A stretch of 64,000 nt of DNA from JAGWAJ01 sp026707615 (GCA_965207595.1 CBDBMW010000013.1:930001-994000); one strand, 5' to 3'; shown: positions 9,301 to 18,202, counted from the stretch's first letter. Notes: generated by a model from the letters alone, not told the origin. A program made the numbers and translations.

Positions 9301-11280
9301 CTATCGCCGCCTGCTTCTCATTCTGAACCGGAACCCCTTGTCGGGAGCAAAGGAGGGAAAGAGTATCCAGCGGTCCGTCCGCAACTCGTAGGTCGGCGGA
9401 ACCAGCTCCAGGTCGGCTTCGTGCAGCAGGGTCGCGACGAGCAGCGGCAGTTGCGTCTCGGCGAACCCGCGGCCGGCGCAATGATGCACGCCGACGCCGA
9501 ACGGCGCATACACTCCGGGCTGCTTGTGCTCCTCGCGCCCCGGTAGGTAGCGGTCGATGTCGAACCGCTGCGGATCGGGAAAGTGCTCCGGCAGGTCGTG
9601 CGTGACGAAGAAGGCGAGCAGCAGATCCGCACCCGCCGGAATCCGGTGTCCGGCGAAGTCGAACGACGTCGTCACCTTGCGTTGAATCCCCGGGACCGGC
9701 GTGTACATGCGCAGCGCTTCGAGCATGATCCGGTGCAGCACGTCCAACCCGCGCACCTGCGCCGCATCCGGCGTGCCGTCGGCGAACAGCGCATCCGCCT
9801 CGGCCTGCGCGCGCTCCCGCAACGCGGGGTTCTTCAGCACCGCGTAGAGCATGCAGGCGCCGATGCTCCCCACGGTCTCGACGCCGGCGAACAGCGGCAG
9901 CAGCGCGGTGAGCGGCAGGTCGCACTCGGGGAGGAACGTCGGGTCGGCGCGGTGCAGCGCCAGCATGTGGTCGATCACGTTGGCCTTGCGGGCCCGCTGC
10001 TGCAACTGGTGCCGTGTCAGCCACCGGTCCGAGAGTTCCGCCGCGCGGCGAAGCGCCCGCCGCAGCCGGGGCGTCGGCAAGCGGGGCGTGTGCAGGAAGC
10101 CGCGCGTCACGGCCTCCTTGAGGACGAGGCGCACGTCGTCGATGTAGTCCCCGGTCGACGACTGCGCGACGATCGCGCTCGTCGTCTCGCCGACCAGGCG
10201 GAGGATGGCGGCCAGGCCGGGCAACCGCGCGTTCCGGGGCATCGCCGCCACGGACCGCCGGATGACGGCTACCGCTTCCGGGATCTCGGATTCGATGAGC
10301 TGGCGGGAGAGCCCGTCCCTGGTCTCGCGGCGCATCCGAACATGGTCCTTGCCGTCCATGTTCAGCACGAAGCGCGAAGCGCCGAACTCCGCACACAGCG
10401 GATCCCACATGTCGGACGTGTGCAGATGCATGCGCTCCGAGCGCGACACGAACAGGTTGGCTTCCTGTCCGGCCAGGGCGACGAAGTTGCGCGTCAGCGT
10501 CCTGACCTCGAAGACAGGCCCGACGCGCCGGTACTCCCGCACGAAGAACGTCCTGGGGTCGCGCGCCACGGCGAACGTGCTGCCCACCAGCGGCCAGCCG
10601 CGGGCCCGCGGCAGACCGGCGGCGCCGCCGCGCGCCGCGGGGGCCGTCGGTCGCGCCACGTGCACCAGCGTCGCCACCGCCCGCCCGATAAGGTCGAGGC
10701 GGCTGACGATCTCGATCCGTCTTCCCGCCTTGACGAGCTCCTCCGCCGTGAGGAGCTTGCGCCAGACGTCGCAGGCATCGACGAGGCTGATGATCACGAC
10801 GTCGGCCGGGTCCGGGATGTCGTCGGTGAACAGCGCCCGCATGATGCGGAGCCTGACGTGCTCCTGCGCCGCTCCGTTCGTCGATGGATAGCGCCGCGCG
10901 TGCGCCACCTCCGGCGTCAGGGACAGGAACGCGTCCTCGCCGGGCTCACGGAGAATGCCCCGGGAAACGAGTCGCGCGATCGTCCGCTCGCGGATCTCGT
11001 GCCCGCGCCGGGCGGTGCGGTCCACCCAGTACAAGGCGTCGTGCGTCTGCTCCGCGCCGACGATGTCGGCCAGGACGGGATCGAGGACGTCGTCACCGAG
11101 CGGCGCCGGGTTGCTGGGCGTGAGGCTGTCCAGATCGGTATCGATGCGGTTCGCCAACTGCAGGTCCATCAGCACCGCGCCGGCGAGAACCAGATGCTCC
11201 GTCCGTTCGGTCATGGGGAGGAGCGTGCCGTGCTGCTCGTCCAGGAGGAAGAGCAGGAACTCCTCGGCGGCCAGCAGCAT
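9301..11280 (-). CDS. GPP34 (GOLPH3-like) domain fused to cytochrome P450
   Basis: One uninterrupted frame encodes 659 residues. Residues 1 to about 215 read as a GPP34 domain: LLAAEEFLLFLLDEQHGTLLP, LAGAVLMDLQLANRI, and a late ELVKAGRRIEIVSRLDLIGRAVA segment, as in GOLPH3/Vps74 and their actinobacterial relatives. The P450 follows from about 220: I-helix LFAGVETVGS, ExxR as EALR, and the heme loop FGVGVHHCAG with the thiolate ligand at Cys601. The ATG at 11280 overlaps the TGA of the methyltransferase; a GTG three bases upstream is also possible. It is the last gene of the type III PKS operon and probably oxidises its product. GPP34 binds phosphoinositide at Golgi membranes in eukaryotes, so membrane recruitment of the P450 is a reasonable but untested idea. 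Confidence 0.88.
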   Translation of the reverse strand: MLLAAEEFLLFLLDEQHGTLLPMTERTEHLVLAGAVLMDLQLANRIDTDLDSLTPSNPAPLGDDVLDPVLADIVGAEQTHDALYWVDRTARRGHEIRERTIARLVSRGILREPGEDAFLSLTPEVAHARRYPSTNGAAQEHVRLRIMRALFTDDIPDPADVVIISLVDACDVWRKLLTAEELVKAGRRIEIVSRLDLIGRAVATLVHVARPTAPAARGGAAGLPRARGWPLVGSTFAVARDPRTFFVREYRRVGPVFEVRTLTRNFVALAGQEANLFVSRSERMHLHTSDMWDPLCAEFGASRFVLNMDGKDHVRMRRETRDGLSRQLIESEIPEAVAVIRRSVAAMPRNARLPGLAAILRLVGETTSAIVAQSSTGDYIDDVRLVLKEAVTRGFLHTPRLPTPRLRRALRRAAELSDRWLTRHQLQQRARKANVIDHMLALHRADPTFLPECDLPLTALLPLFAGVETVGSIGACMLYAVLKNPALRERAQAEADALFADGTPDAAQVRGLDVLHRIMLEALRMYTPVPGIQRKVTTSFDFAGHRIPAGADLLLAFFVTHDLPEHFPDPQRFDIDRYLPGREEHKQPGVYAPFGVGVHHCAGRGFAETQLPLLVATLLHEADLELVPPTYELRTDRWILFPSFAPDKGFRFRMRSRRR

Positions 11281-11834
11281 CACTTGCGCTCCCGTCGGAT
11301 CCTCGATGCGGCGCCGTGCCCGGGTGTGCGGTGCGGGGCGCCGCTGGACGTCTCGAGCGCCCGGTTCTCGACCTGCAGCCGTGCGCGGAGCACCAGCAGA
11401 TTCAGCGCGGAGGCCGTTGCGGCGAGGATCCAGGCACCGAACATCAGCGGCACCACGGCCAGCTCACCGCACACGATGAGGTAGTTGGGATGCCGAACGT
11501 AGCGGTACGGACCGCTGCGGACCGGCTCCGCGCCCGGCAGCACCACGATACGCGTCGTCCAGCGAGACCCCAGGGTGGCGATCACCCATGCACGCCCGCA
11601 CTGCAGCAGCACGAAGACGACGAGCAGCGGCAGCGACACCGGGGTCCGGGGATCGATCGTTGCCGGCAGGGCGAGCAGCCAGCCGGCGTGCAGGGCGACC
11701 ATCGCGGGGTAGTGCCCTCGGCCGACTTCGACGGCGCCCCGGGCCAGGAGCGCGCGATGGTTGCGGCGGGCGAAGCCCAGCTCGGCCAGGCGTTGAACCG
11801 CGAGGAGCCCGACGATGACGTACAGGGCAGGCAT
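11280..11834 (-). CDS. ICMT-family methyltransferase (alkylpyrone O-methyltransferase-like)
   Basis: The protein has 184 residues and is an integral membrane methyltransferase of the isoprenylcysteine carboxyl methyltransferase family. There are four to five hydrophobic helices (ALYVIVGLLAV, LVVFVLLQCGRAWVIATLG, LAVVPLMFGAWILAAT). The family signature is GPYRYVRHPNYLIVCGELA near residues 108-126, which holds the SAM-binding RHPxY. Its start overlaps the PKS stop as TGATG and its stop overlaps the P450 start in the same way, so the three are translationally coupled. Genes of this family next to type III PKSs (BpsB in Bacillus, for example) O-methylate alkylpyrones, so the polyketide is the likely substrate here. 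Confidence 0.88.
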   Translation of the reverse strand: MPALYVIVGLLAVQRLAELGFARRNHRALLARGAVEVGRGHYPAMVALHAGWLLALPATIDPRTPVSLPLLVVFVLLQCGRAWVIATLGSRWTTRIVVLPGAEPVRSGPYRYVRHPNYLIVCGELAVVPLMFGAWILAATASALNLLVLRARLQVENRALETSSGAPHRTPGHGAASRIRRERK

Positions 11835-12919
11835 CAGTCCGACTCCAGCACCAGGTACCCGATGGAGAAGCCGGGCCCCAGCCCGGTCATCAGGTAGCGC
11901 CGCGTCCCTTCGCGTCGCCCGTCGCCGGCGGCCGAGGTCGTGAGGACGCGCTTCAGGATGAAGAGCACGGTGGCCGCCGACATGTTGCCGTAGTCGCGCA
12001 GAATCTCCCGGGACGCGGCGAGGCCGCCGGACGGGAGACGGAAGGCGTCCTCGAGGGCCTCCAGCACCTTGGACCCGCCCGGGTGGCAGATGAACTCGTC
12101 GACGTCGGCGAGCTCCAGGCCGACGGACGCGAGGAACTCGTCGGTGACGCCCCGCACCCGCTGGCGGGCAAAATCGGGAACGCCGCGCGACAACTGCAGC
12201 TCCAGCCCCTGTTGCGTGACGTGCCAGCCCATGACGTCGAGGCTGCCGGGCCACGTGTGCTCGCCCCAGGCCTTGATCGCGGGTCCCGGTCCGTCCGTGG
12301 TCAGCACCGCGCCCGCCGCGCCGTCGCCGAACAGGGCGGTGGCGACGACGTTCGCGGTCGTCCGATCGCTGCGGCAGAAGGTGAGGGTGCAGAGCTCGAC
12401 GACCAGGCACAGGATGCGGCTACCAGGCTGGGCGCGCGCGCAGGCGGCGGCGCGCGCCAGCCCCAGCGCCCCGCCCGCGCATCCGAGACCGAACACCGGC
12501 AGGCGCTGCACGTTGCGCCGAAAGGGCAGCTCCTCCATCAGCCGGACATCCAGCGCCGGCACGGCGACGCCCGTCGACGAGACCGTGACGAGCGCATCGA
12601 CGTCGCTGCACGTCAGGCCGGCGACGGCCAGGCTGTCGAGGGCCACCTGCTTGAGCAGGTCGATGGCCCTGTCGATGTAGAGGTCGTTCTTCAGCTCGAA
12701 GCTGTGTGCCTGCTCGTACCAATGGATGGGAGCGGCGGCGTACCGCGTCTCGATCTCCGCGTTCAGGAAGAGCTGCTTCAGACGGCCTCGCCGGGATGCC
12801 GGTATGTCGAACGAGCGTTGGAAGAAGTCCATCGCCTCGTCCTGCGGGACCCGGTGCGGAGGCACCGCGGTGGCAAGCGACGCGATTCGCGGCCAGGTCC
12901 GGATGGACGCCGTCGTCAT
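11834..12919 (-). CDS. Type III polyketide synthase (chalcone-synthase-like)
   Basis: The 361-residue protein is a complete type III PKS. The triad is readable: Cys147 in PVFGLGCAGG, His279 in FICHPGGSKV and Asn312 in DYGNMSA; the closing GLGPGFS matches the GFGPG motif region. The ATG at 12919 forms an ATGA overlap with the end of the halogenase gene. Such enzymes condense an acyl-CoA or fatty acyl starter with malonyl-CoA to pyrones, resorcinols or phloroglucinols. Neighbouring ICMT and flavoprotein genes resemble the Streptomyces srsABC and Bacillus bpsAB arrangements, so an alkylpyrone or alkylresorcinol product is the best guess. Confidence 0.93.
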   Translation of the reverse strand: MTTASIRTWPRIASLATAVPPHRVPQDEAMDFFQRSFDIPASRRGRLKQLFLNAEIETRYAAAPIHWYEQAHSFELKNDLYIDRAIDLLKQVALDSLAVAGLTCSDVDALVTVSSTGVAVPALDVRLMEELPFRRNVQRLPVFGLGCAGGALGLARAAACARAQPGSRILCLVVELCTLTFCRSDRTTANVVATALFGDGAAGAVLTTDGPGPAIKAWGEHTWPGSLDVMGWHVTQQGLELQLSRGVPDFARQRVRGVTDEFLASVGLELADVDEFICHPGGSKVLEALEDAFRLPSGGLAASREILRDYGNMSAATVLFILKRVLTTSAAGDGRREGTRRYLMTGLGPGFSIGYLVLESD

Positions 12920-14607
12920 CGGGCGATCTCCGCTCGCGTCGGGTCGCCGGAGGCGAAGGGCGGGCGGGCGTCGCCGCGGCCGGACGCGAACAGCCAGCGA
13001 GTCAGTCTGCTTCGCTTGAGACTGCGTCTTCCGAGCGCCCCGACGGCCAGGCCCCAGACGACGGACCGCAGCAGCCCGGCCCATTGAACCGGGTCGAGCC
13101 ACGACCGTGCTCCCGCCGTCCACATGAGCCTCAGGCGCAAGGCGGCCATGTGTCGGAACATGCGGAGCAACGAGCGCGGGATCTCGTCGTCGCGGCAGTG
13201 CTCGAACCAGGATTGGTTCATCGCGAAGGCCGAATGCACCCTTACGCCGGCGCCGACCGGTGGCGAGGGCCGTCGCGCGGCCGCCCGGGCAATGAGCGGC
13301 TCGAAGTCGGTCAGCTCCCGGCCCAGGCCGTGTGCGGGCCGTCCCAGACGGGCCATCATCGCCGCGCCGACGGCATCGGTGTGATACCCGTTGAGCAGCA
13401 GCGGCAGGGCCATGTGAAAGAAGCTGATCACGTGGAGGTGCATGCGCAGGCGGCACTGATAGCCGGTCCGCATGACGTCGTACAGCCCCGCGACCTGTCC
13501 CTCTCCCAGTTCCCGGAAACCGGCGTAGGCCCGGTCGAGCGTGTCGACGAATCCCTCGCTCAGGCTGCCGGCCCGGTCGCGTTGGATGATGGCACCCACC
13601 TGCTGAATCGCCATGGTCGCCAGTGCAAGACCGGTGCTGTACAGGGGATCCACGGTATCCGCGGCGTCGCCGACAAGGAACCACCCCTGGGACGAGTAGC
13701 GCCGCCGGGTGCGGTACATGTAGTTCCGGTACAGGTTGGTGTCGACGACCGACCCGCTCCGCACCAGGTCTCCCAGGATCGGGTGCTCGCCCGCCACCCG
13801 GTCGAGGAACTCCGGTAGGGAGGTAACGGGTTCGGGAAACAGGTCCGGCCGGCAGGTCAGCCCGACGCTCATCATCCGCCGGCCCGTTTCCGCCCGCACC
13901 GGAATCAACCAGATCCAGTTGCCGCGCCCGAAGAAGTGATGCGTGGCGTAGTACGCGTCGGGGCGGCGAGGATCGCTCGCGACGGCGTCGATGCGGTCGA
14001 GTATGGACGCGTCGAAGTCGGCCAGACGGAACCAGAACGCGCTGCGCTGGTGCGGGACGCCGTCGCCGAGGTCGAGTTGGCGGGCCAGCAGTCGGCGCCT
14101 TCCGGTGGCGTCTATCACCCAGCGCGCCGTGTGCGTTCGTACCGTCCCGTCGCTGCGGCGCACCGCGATCCCGTGGTGTGCGTCGGAGCCCAGCTCGACG
14201 CGCGCCACCTTGCCGTCGACCTGCTCGACGCCGCGGTCGCGATTCAGTTGTTGCAGCGCGTCGTCCAGAGTGAACCGGTTGACGAGAAACGACGGCAGCG
14301 GCGGATTGGTGGGGACGGCGTCCACCACATAGCGCGGGTCGGCGGGAGTCGCGGGATCCAGCTTGTAGTAGAACGTGAGGCCGTACTTGGGAAGCTGCTT
14401 CTCGACCAGGTGCCGTCCGAGCCCGATCTCCTGAAGGAGCCGCGTGCTGAACTCGACCAGCGATTCACCCACGATCGGCAGGGTGCGAGCCGCCGGTCCC
14501 ACGACGCGGACGCGCAGAGCGGGCATGTGCCGCGTGAACCAGGCCGCCGCGAGGTTGCCCGCAATGCCGTTTCCCATGATCGCCACGTCGCAATCCACTC
14601 TCGCCAC
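12916..14607 (-). CDS. Flavin-dependent halogenase-like oxidoreductase
   Basis: I chose the GTG at 14607, preceded by GAGGGGAG, giving 563 residues that begin at the first beta strand of the FAD domain; longer starts add unrelated sequence. The FAD fingerprint GNGIAG is at residues 12-17. The halogenase-type motif NWIWLIP is at 230-236 (W.W.IP), and DPLYSTGLAL near 320 matches the third family block. A DAAD(T) GD-type FAD ribityl site precedes it (VGDAADTVDP). The C-terminal 200 residues are helical and unassigned. It is the first gene of the PKS operon. Halogenation of the polyketide is plausible, but SrsC-type aromatic hydroxylation cannot be excluded; the catalytic Lys of PrnA-type enzymes was not assigned with certainty. 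Confidence 0.82.
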   Translation of the reverse strand: MARVDCDVAIMGNGIAGNLAAAWFTRHMPALRVRVVGPAARTLPIVGESLVEFSTRLLQEIGLGRHLVEKQLPKYGLTFYYKLDPATPADPRYVVDAVPTNPPLPSFLVNRFTLDDALQQLNRDRGVEQVDGKVARVELGSDAHHGIAVRRSDGTVRTHTARWVIDATGRRRLLARQLDLGDGVPHQRSAFWFRLADFDASILDRIDAVASDPRRPDAYYATHHFFGRGNWIWLIPVRAETGRRMMSVGLTCRPDLFPEPVTSLPEFLDRVAGEHPILGDLVRSGSVVDTNLYRNYMYRTRRRYSSQGWFLVGDAADTVDPLYSTGLALATMAIQQVGAIIQRDRAGSLSEGFVDTLDRAYAGFRELGEGQVAGLYDVMRTGYQCRLRMHLHVISFFHMALPLLLNGYHTDAVGAAMMARLGRPAHGLGRELTDFEPLIARAAARRPSPPVGAGVRVHSAFAMNQSWFEHCRDDEIPRSLLRMFRHMAALRLRLMWTAGARSWLDPVQWAGLLRSVVWGLAVGALGRRSLKRSRLTRWLFASGRGDARPPFASGDPTRAEIAR

Positions 14608-15020
14608 ACGAACTCCCCTCGAACAGGTATGCCGTGGCCCCCGTCCCACGGGAGCCTGCAAACCGGTCCCTGTGGTCCGCTCGGCGGCGGCACCCGCCGA
14701 CGCCAACCTCGCCCGGGTACGGCTCGAACGCTCGTACGCAGAGCGAGGTCGGCAGGTGGTGGCGATCCGGGACATGCACGCGAAGATCGGCGAGTCGACG
14801 TTGGCACGGGCTCGTCGCCCCGCATGACCGAGAACACCGCGACGGTCGCCTGCACGCCGACCGTCACGCGGCCAGACGATCGAGTGGCTTGCAGTATAGC
14901 AGCAAGAATGCGAATATTACGCCAATAGAGTGTTCTAGTTCACGAACAAGAGACGTATTTCTGCACGATTCCGCTACTGCACGATGCCGGTGCGACAAAC
15001 GAAGTCACAGGTACCGAGCG
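14608..15020. promoter_or_regulatory. 413-bp divergent intergenic region with direct repeat
   Basis: This separates the PKS operon (minus) from the kinase-regulator gene (plus). Positions 14890-14990 are clearly richer in A and T than the surroundings. Two exact copies of CTGCACGAT lie at 14961-14969 and 14977-14985, a 16-bp period, about 40 bp before the kinase start. Direct repeats are the usual target of OmpR-type winged helices, so they could be an operator for the fused regulator encoded next door. No RNA gene or further CDS was recognised here. Confidence 0.45.
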
Positions 15021-17369
15021 ATGACCAGCCCCGATGACACCCCGGGCGAGAACCCCGCGACCGACGCGACACGCCTGACCGCCCTGCGCCGGGCGTTGCT
15101 GCGCATCAGTGCGAGCCTCGACCCGGAAACCGTCCTGCAGGAAGTGGCCGACGGTGCCTGCGCGCTCACGGGCGCGCGCTGCGGCTGCATCGTCACCGTC
15201 GACGAGTCGGGAATGCCGGGGGCCTTCGTCACCTCGGGCCTGACCGAGGACGACCACCGCCGGGTGGCAGCGTGGCCCGACGGGGTGCGGCTCTTCGAGC
15301 GGCTCCGGTCCCTGCCGGGGCCGTTCCGGATCCCGGACTTCGCTGCCTTCGTGCGTTCGGTGGGTGTGGCCTGGGACGTCGTGCTGTCGAGCGCCTGCAT
15401 GAGCACGCCGCTGCGCCATCTCGGCGTGGACGTCGGGAACTTCTTCCTCGGCGACAAGGAGGGCCAGGCCGAGTTCACCGACGAGGACGAGGAGGTGCTG
15501 CTGCTGTTCGCGGCCCAGGCCGCCGCCGCGATCGTCAACGCCCGCACGTTTCGGGCCGAGCAGCGCGCTCGCACCGACGTCGAGACCCTGGTCGAGACCT
15601 CGCCCATCGGCGTCGTGGTGTTCGATGCGCGAACCGGCCGACCGGCATCGTTCAACCGCGAGGCGAGGCGCCTGTTCGAGGTCCTGCGCGTTCCCGGCCA
15701 CCCCCGCGAGCATGTGCTCGAGGTGGCGACCTGCCGCTTCGCCGACGGGCGCGAGATAGAGCTCGACCGCTTTCCGCTGGTCGAGACGATGAAGCACGCC
15801 CAGGCAGTGCGCGCCGAAGAGATGGTGGTCTCGACCCCGGGCGGGCGCAGCATCCGCGTGCTGCTCAATGCGACCCCGATCCACGCCGAGGACGGCACGG
15901 TCCGGTCGTTGGTGGCCACCGCGCAGGACCTCGCGCCGCTCGAGGCGGTCGATCGGATGCGGGCCGATTTCCTGGGGATGGTGAGCCACGAGCTGCGCAC
16001 GCCGCTGGCCGCCATCAAGGGCTCGACGACGACGGTGCTGGATCCCGTGCAGAGCTTCGGTCCGACGGAGACGCGGCAGTTCTTCCGCATCATCGACGAG
16101 CAGGCCGACCGCATGAGCGCGCTGATCGGCGACCTCCTCGACGCGGGGCGGATCGACGCCGGCACGCTCTCGGTCGCGCCCGAGCCTTCGGCGCTGGGCG
16201 AGCTGGTCGAGCAGGCGCGGACCGCGTTCCTCTCCGGCGACAGCCGGCACACGGTGCTCATCGACCTGCCCGCGGACCTGCCCCGCGTGATGGCCGACCG
16301 GGGGCGCATCGTGCAGGTGCTGAACAACCTGCTCGCCAACGCCGCGCGGCACTCCCCGGAGAGCGCGCCGATCCGCATCTCGGCGGCACGCGACGGCATG
16401 CATATCGCGGTCTCGGTCGCGGACGAGGGCCGGGGGATTGCGCCGGAGCGCCTCCCGCACCTGTTCCGGAAGTACCCCGCTGCCGGCGACCGCGAGCGCG
16501 GCGTCGGGAGTGGGTTGGGGCTCGCCATCTGCAAGGGGCTGATCGAGGCGCATGGCGGCCGCATCCGGGCCGAGAGCGCCGGGCCGGGCCGGGGCGCGCG
16601 CTTCACCTTCACGGTCCCGCTGGCCGGGGAGGCGCCCGGCGGCGCCGGCGAGTCACACCGGCGGCGCGCGTCGCCGGAGGGCGACGGGCAGAAGCCGCGC
16701 ATCCTGGTGGTGGACGACGACCCGCAGATGCTGCGCTACCTGCGCGACGCGCTGCTGGGGGCGGGCTATGCCCCGCTGGTCGCGGCCGACCAGCGGGAGC
16801 TGCCCGAGCTGCTGAAGGCCGAAAAGCCCGTCCTGGTCGTGCTCGACCTGATCCTGCCCGGAACGGACGGCATCGAGCTGATGGAGTCCGTACCGGGTCT
16901 GGCGGACCTGCCCGTCATCTTCATCTCCGCCTACGGGCGCGACGAGACCATCGCGCGGGCGCTCGAGGCCGGCGCCGAGGACTACGTCGTCAAGCCCTTC
17001 TCGCAGACGGAGCTCACGGCGCGCATCGCGGCGGCGCTTCGCCGGCGGGCGGAGCCCGACCTGTTCGTGCTGGGCGAACTGGCCATCGACTACGCCCACC
17101 GGCGGGTGACCCTCGGCGGTCGCCCGCTGGACCTGACGGCCACCGAGTACGAGCTCCTGCGCGTGCTCTCGCTCGGCGCCGGACGGGTCGCAACCTACGA
17201 CGCGCTGCTGCGCCGGGTATGGAGCGGGCGGAGCCACGCCAATCCGAAGCTCGTGCGCGCCTACGTGCAGCGGCTGCGCCGCAAGCTCGCGGACGACACC
17301 GACCGGCCGACCTACATTCTCACCGAGCGTCGCGTCGGCTACCGCATGCCGCGCCCGGCCGAGGCGTAG
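15021..17369 (+). CDS. Sensor histidine kinase fused to OmpR-type response regulator
   Basis: The 782-residue protein carries a whole two-component system. Order: GAF domain (about 20-170), PAS-like domain (185-305), HisKA with phospho-acceptor His323 in MVSHELRTPL, HATPase (N box NNLLANAARHSPES, DEGRGIAP, GSGLGLAICKG), receiver from residue 561 (ILVVDDD) with phospho-acceptor Asp609 in VLDLILPG and the Lys in YVVKPF, then an OmpR/PhoB winged helix (about 690-782, LDLTATEYELLRVLS ... RRKLADDT ... RRVGYRM). Classic hybrid kinases lack a DNA-binding output, so this is unusual. No membrane segment is visible, so the input is cytoplasmic. The start ATG is preceded by an AT-rich promoter region. 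Target genes unknown; the divergent PKS operon is a candidate. Confidence 0.92.
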   Translation: MTSPDDTPGENPATDATRLTALRRALLRISASLDPETVLQEVADGACALTGARCGCIVTVDESGMPGAFVTSGLTEDDHRRVAAWPDGVRLFERLRSLPGPFRIPDFAAFVRSVGVAWDVVLSSACMSTPLRHLGVDVGNFFLGDKEGQAEFTDEDEEVLLLFAAQAAAAIVNARTFRAEQRARTDVETLVETSPIGVVVFDARTGRPASFNREARRLFEVLRVPGHPREHVLEVATCRFADGREIELDRFPLVETMKHAQAVRAEEMVVSTPGGRSIRVLLNATPIHAEDGTVRSLVATAQDLAPLEAVDRMRADFLGMVSHELRTPLAAIKGSTTTVLDPVQSFGPTETRQFFRIIDEQADRMSALIGDLLDAGRIDAGTLSVAPEPSALGELVEQARTAFLSGDSRHTVLIDLPADLPRVMADRGRIVQVLNNLLANAARHSPESAPIRISAARDGMHIAVSVADEGRGIAPERLPHLFRKYPAAGDRERGVGSGLGLAICKGLIEAHGGRIRAESAGPGRGARFTFTVPLAGEAPGGAGESHRRRASPEGDGQKPRILVVDDDPQMLRYLRDALLGAGYAPLVAADQRELPELLKAEKPVLVVLDLILPGTDGIELMESVPGLADLPVIFISAYGRDETIARALEAGAEDYVVKPFSQTELTARIAAALRRRAEPDLFVLGELAIDYAHRRVTLGGRPLDLTATEYELLRVLSLGAGRVATYDALLRRVWSGRSHANPKLVRAYVQRLRRKLADDTDRPTYILTERRVGYRMPRPAEA

Positions 17370-18202
17370 CGGCCGGGCCGATCCCATCGCTGCTCCCGCG
17401 CCTCGTAGAGGCCGACCCAGAACGTCCGGACGGCGTCCAGCATCGTCGCGCCGGCGGCGAGGAACGCCGCGTCGTCGAACGACGGCGAGTCGTAGCAGCG
17501 CCGGAGCTCGTGCCAGACGTGGTCGCGGTGGTTGTCCTCGAGCTTGTCGTGCCAGGTGAAGAACGCGAGGGGCAGGGCGGGCACCTGCTCGGCCCTGACG
17601 CGCTCGAGCCCCCGGATCAGCTCCTTCCAGAAGCCGGCCGCGGCCCAGTTCTCGACCGCGAACGACGCGCCCATCGCCTCGTTGTAGTCGCCGCTCCCGT
17701 AGAGCCGGAACAGCTCGTCGCAGAAGAACAGCGTGCTGGCGTCGCCGTGCCGGCGCCTGCCCATGTCGGAGAATCCGAGGCCGAGCGCGGCGCCGAACCG
17801 GAGCAGCCACTCGAAGTGCGCGGCCCGGAAACGGAACCGTCCGCCGTCGACGGTGCCCGTGGTCGACACCAGGGCCGGGTCGCCCTCGCGTTCGGCGTCG
17901 GCGGGCCGTGGGCCGGCACGTGGACGCTCGGGGTCGGCGTAGATGACGCCGAGTTCGTTCATCAGGATCTCCTTGCTCTCGCGCGCCGCCTCGAGCGTGT
18001 CGGCGTTGATCACGCGGTTGAGGGCGGCGAGCAGGAACTGGTTGGAGAACACCGAGAACTGGACGGTGAAGTGCCGGAGCTGGTCCGGCGACAGGTGGCC
18101 CTGCGCGAACCAGGCGGTGTAGGCGTTGTCGACCACCACCGGGTGGTGCAGGAGCTCGCGCTCCACGCCGCTCCTGAACGTCTCGAAGTGCCTGCCATTC
18201 AT
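17339..18202 (-). CDS. Heme-oxygenase-fold iron-dependent oxidase-like protein in the tyrosine operon
   Basis: The 287-residue protein resembles the TENA/PqqC/CADD-type iron-containing redox family (Haem_oxygenas_2-like). Likely metal-ligand stretches are ELLHHPVVV near residue 17, HFEWLLRFG near 125, ENWAAAGFW near 180 and DNHRDHVWHEL near 225, with acidic/His pairs spaced as in the fold. Its ATG overlaps the HmgA stop (ATGA), so it is the last gene of the tyrosine catabolic operon. The 3' end runs 31 bp into the converging kinase gene. The reaction is unknown. Members of this fold perform oxidative cleavages, and the operon position suggests a role on an aromatic intermediate or an amino-acid-derived product. 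Confidence 0.75.
   Translation of the reverse strand: MNGRHFETFRSGVERELLHHPVVVDNAYTAWFAQGHLSPDQLRHFTVQFSVFSNQFLLAALNRVINADTLEAARESKEILMNELGVIYADPERPRAGPRPADAEREGDPALVSTTGTVDGGRFRFRAAHFEWLLRFGAALGLGFSDMGRRRHGDASTLFFCDELFRLYGSGDYNEAMGASFAVENWAAAGFWKELIRGLERVRAEQVPALPLAFFTWHDKLEDNHRDHVWHELRRCYDSPSFDDAAFLAAGATMLDAVRTFWVGLYEAREQRWDRPGRYASAGRGMR

Noticed and set aside
6056..10408. A 1450-codon open frame on the minus strand across the DUF5916 gene
   Set aside because: It runs antisense to a gene with clear domain sequence, has Arg/Ala/Pro-rich low-complexity translation and no family signature; it is a result of high GC at third positions.
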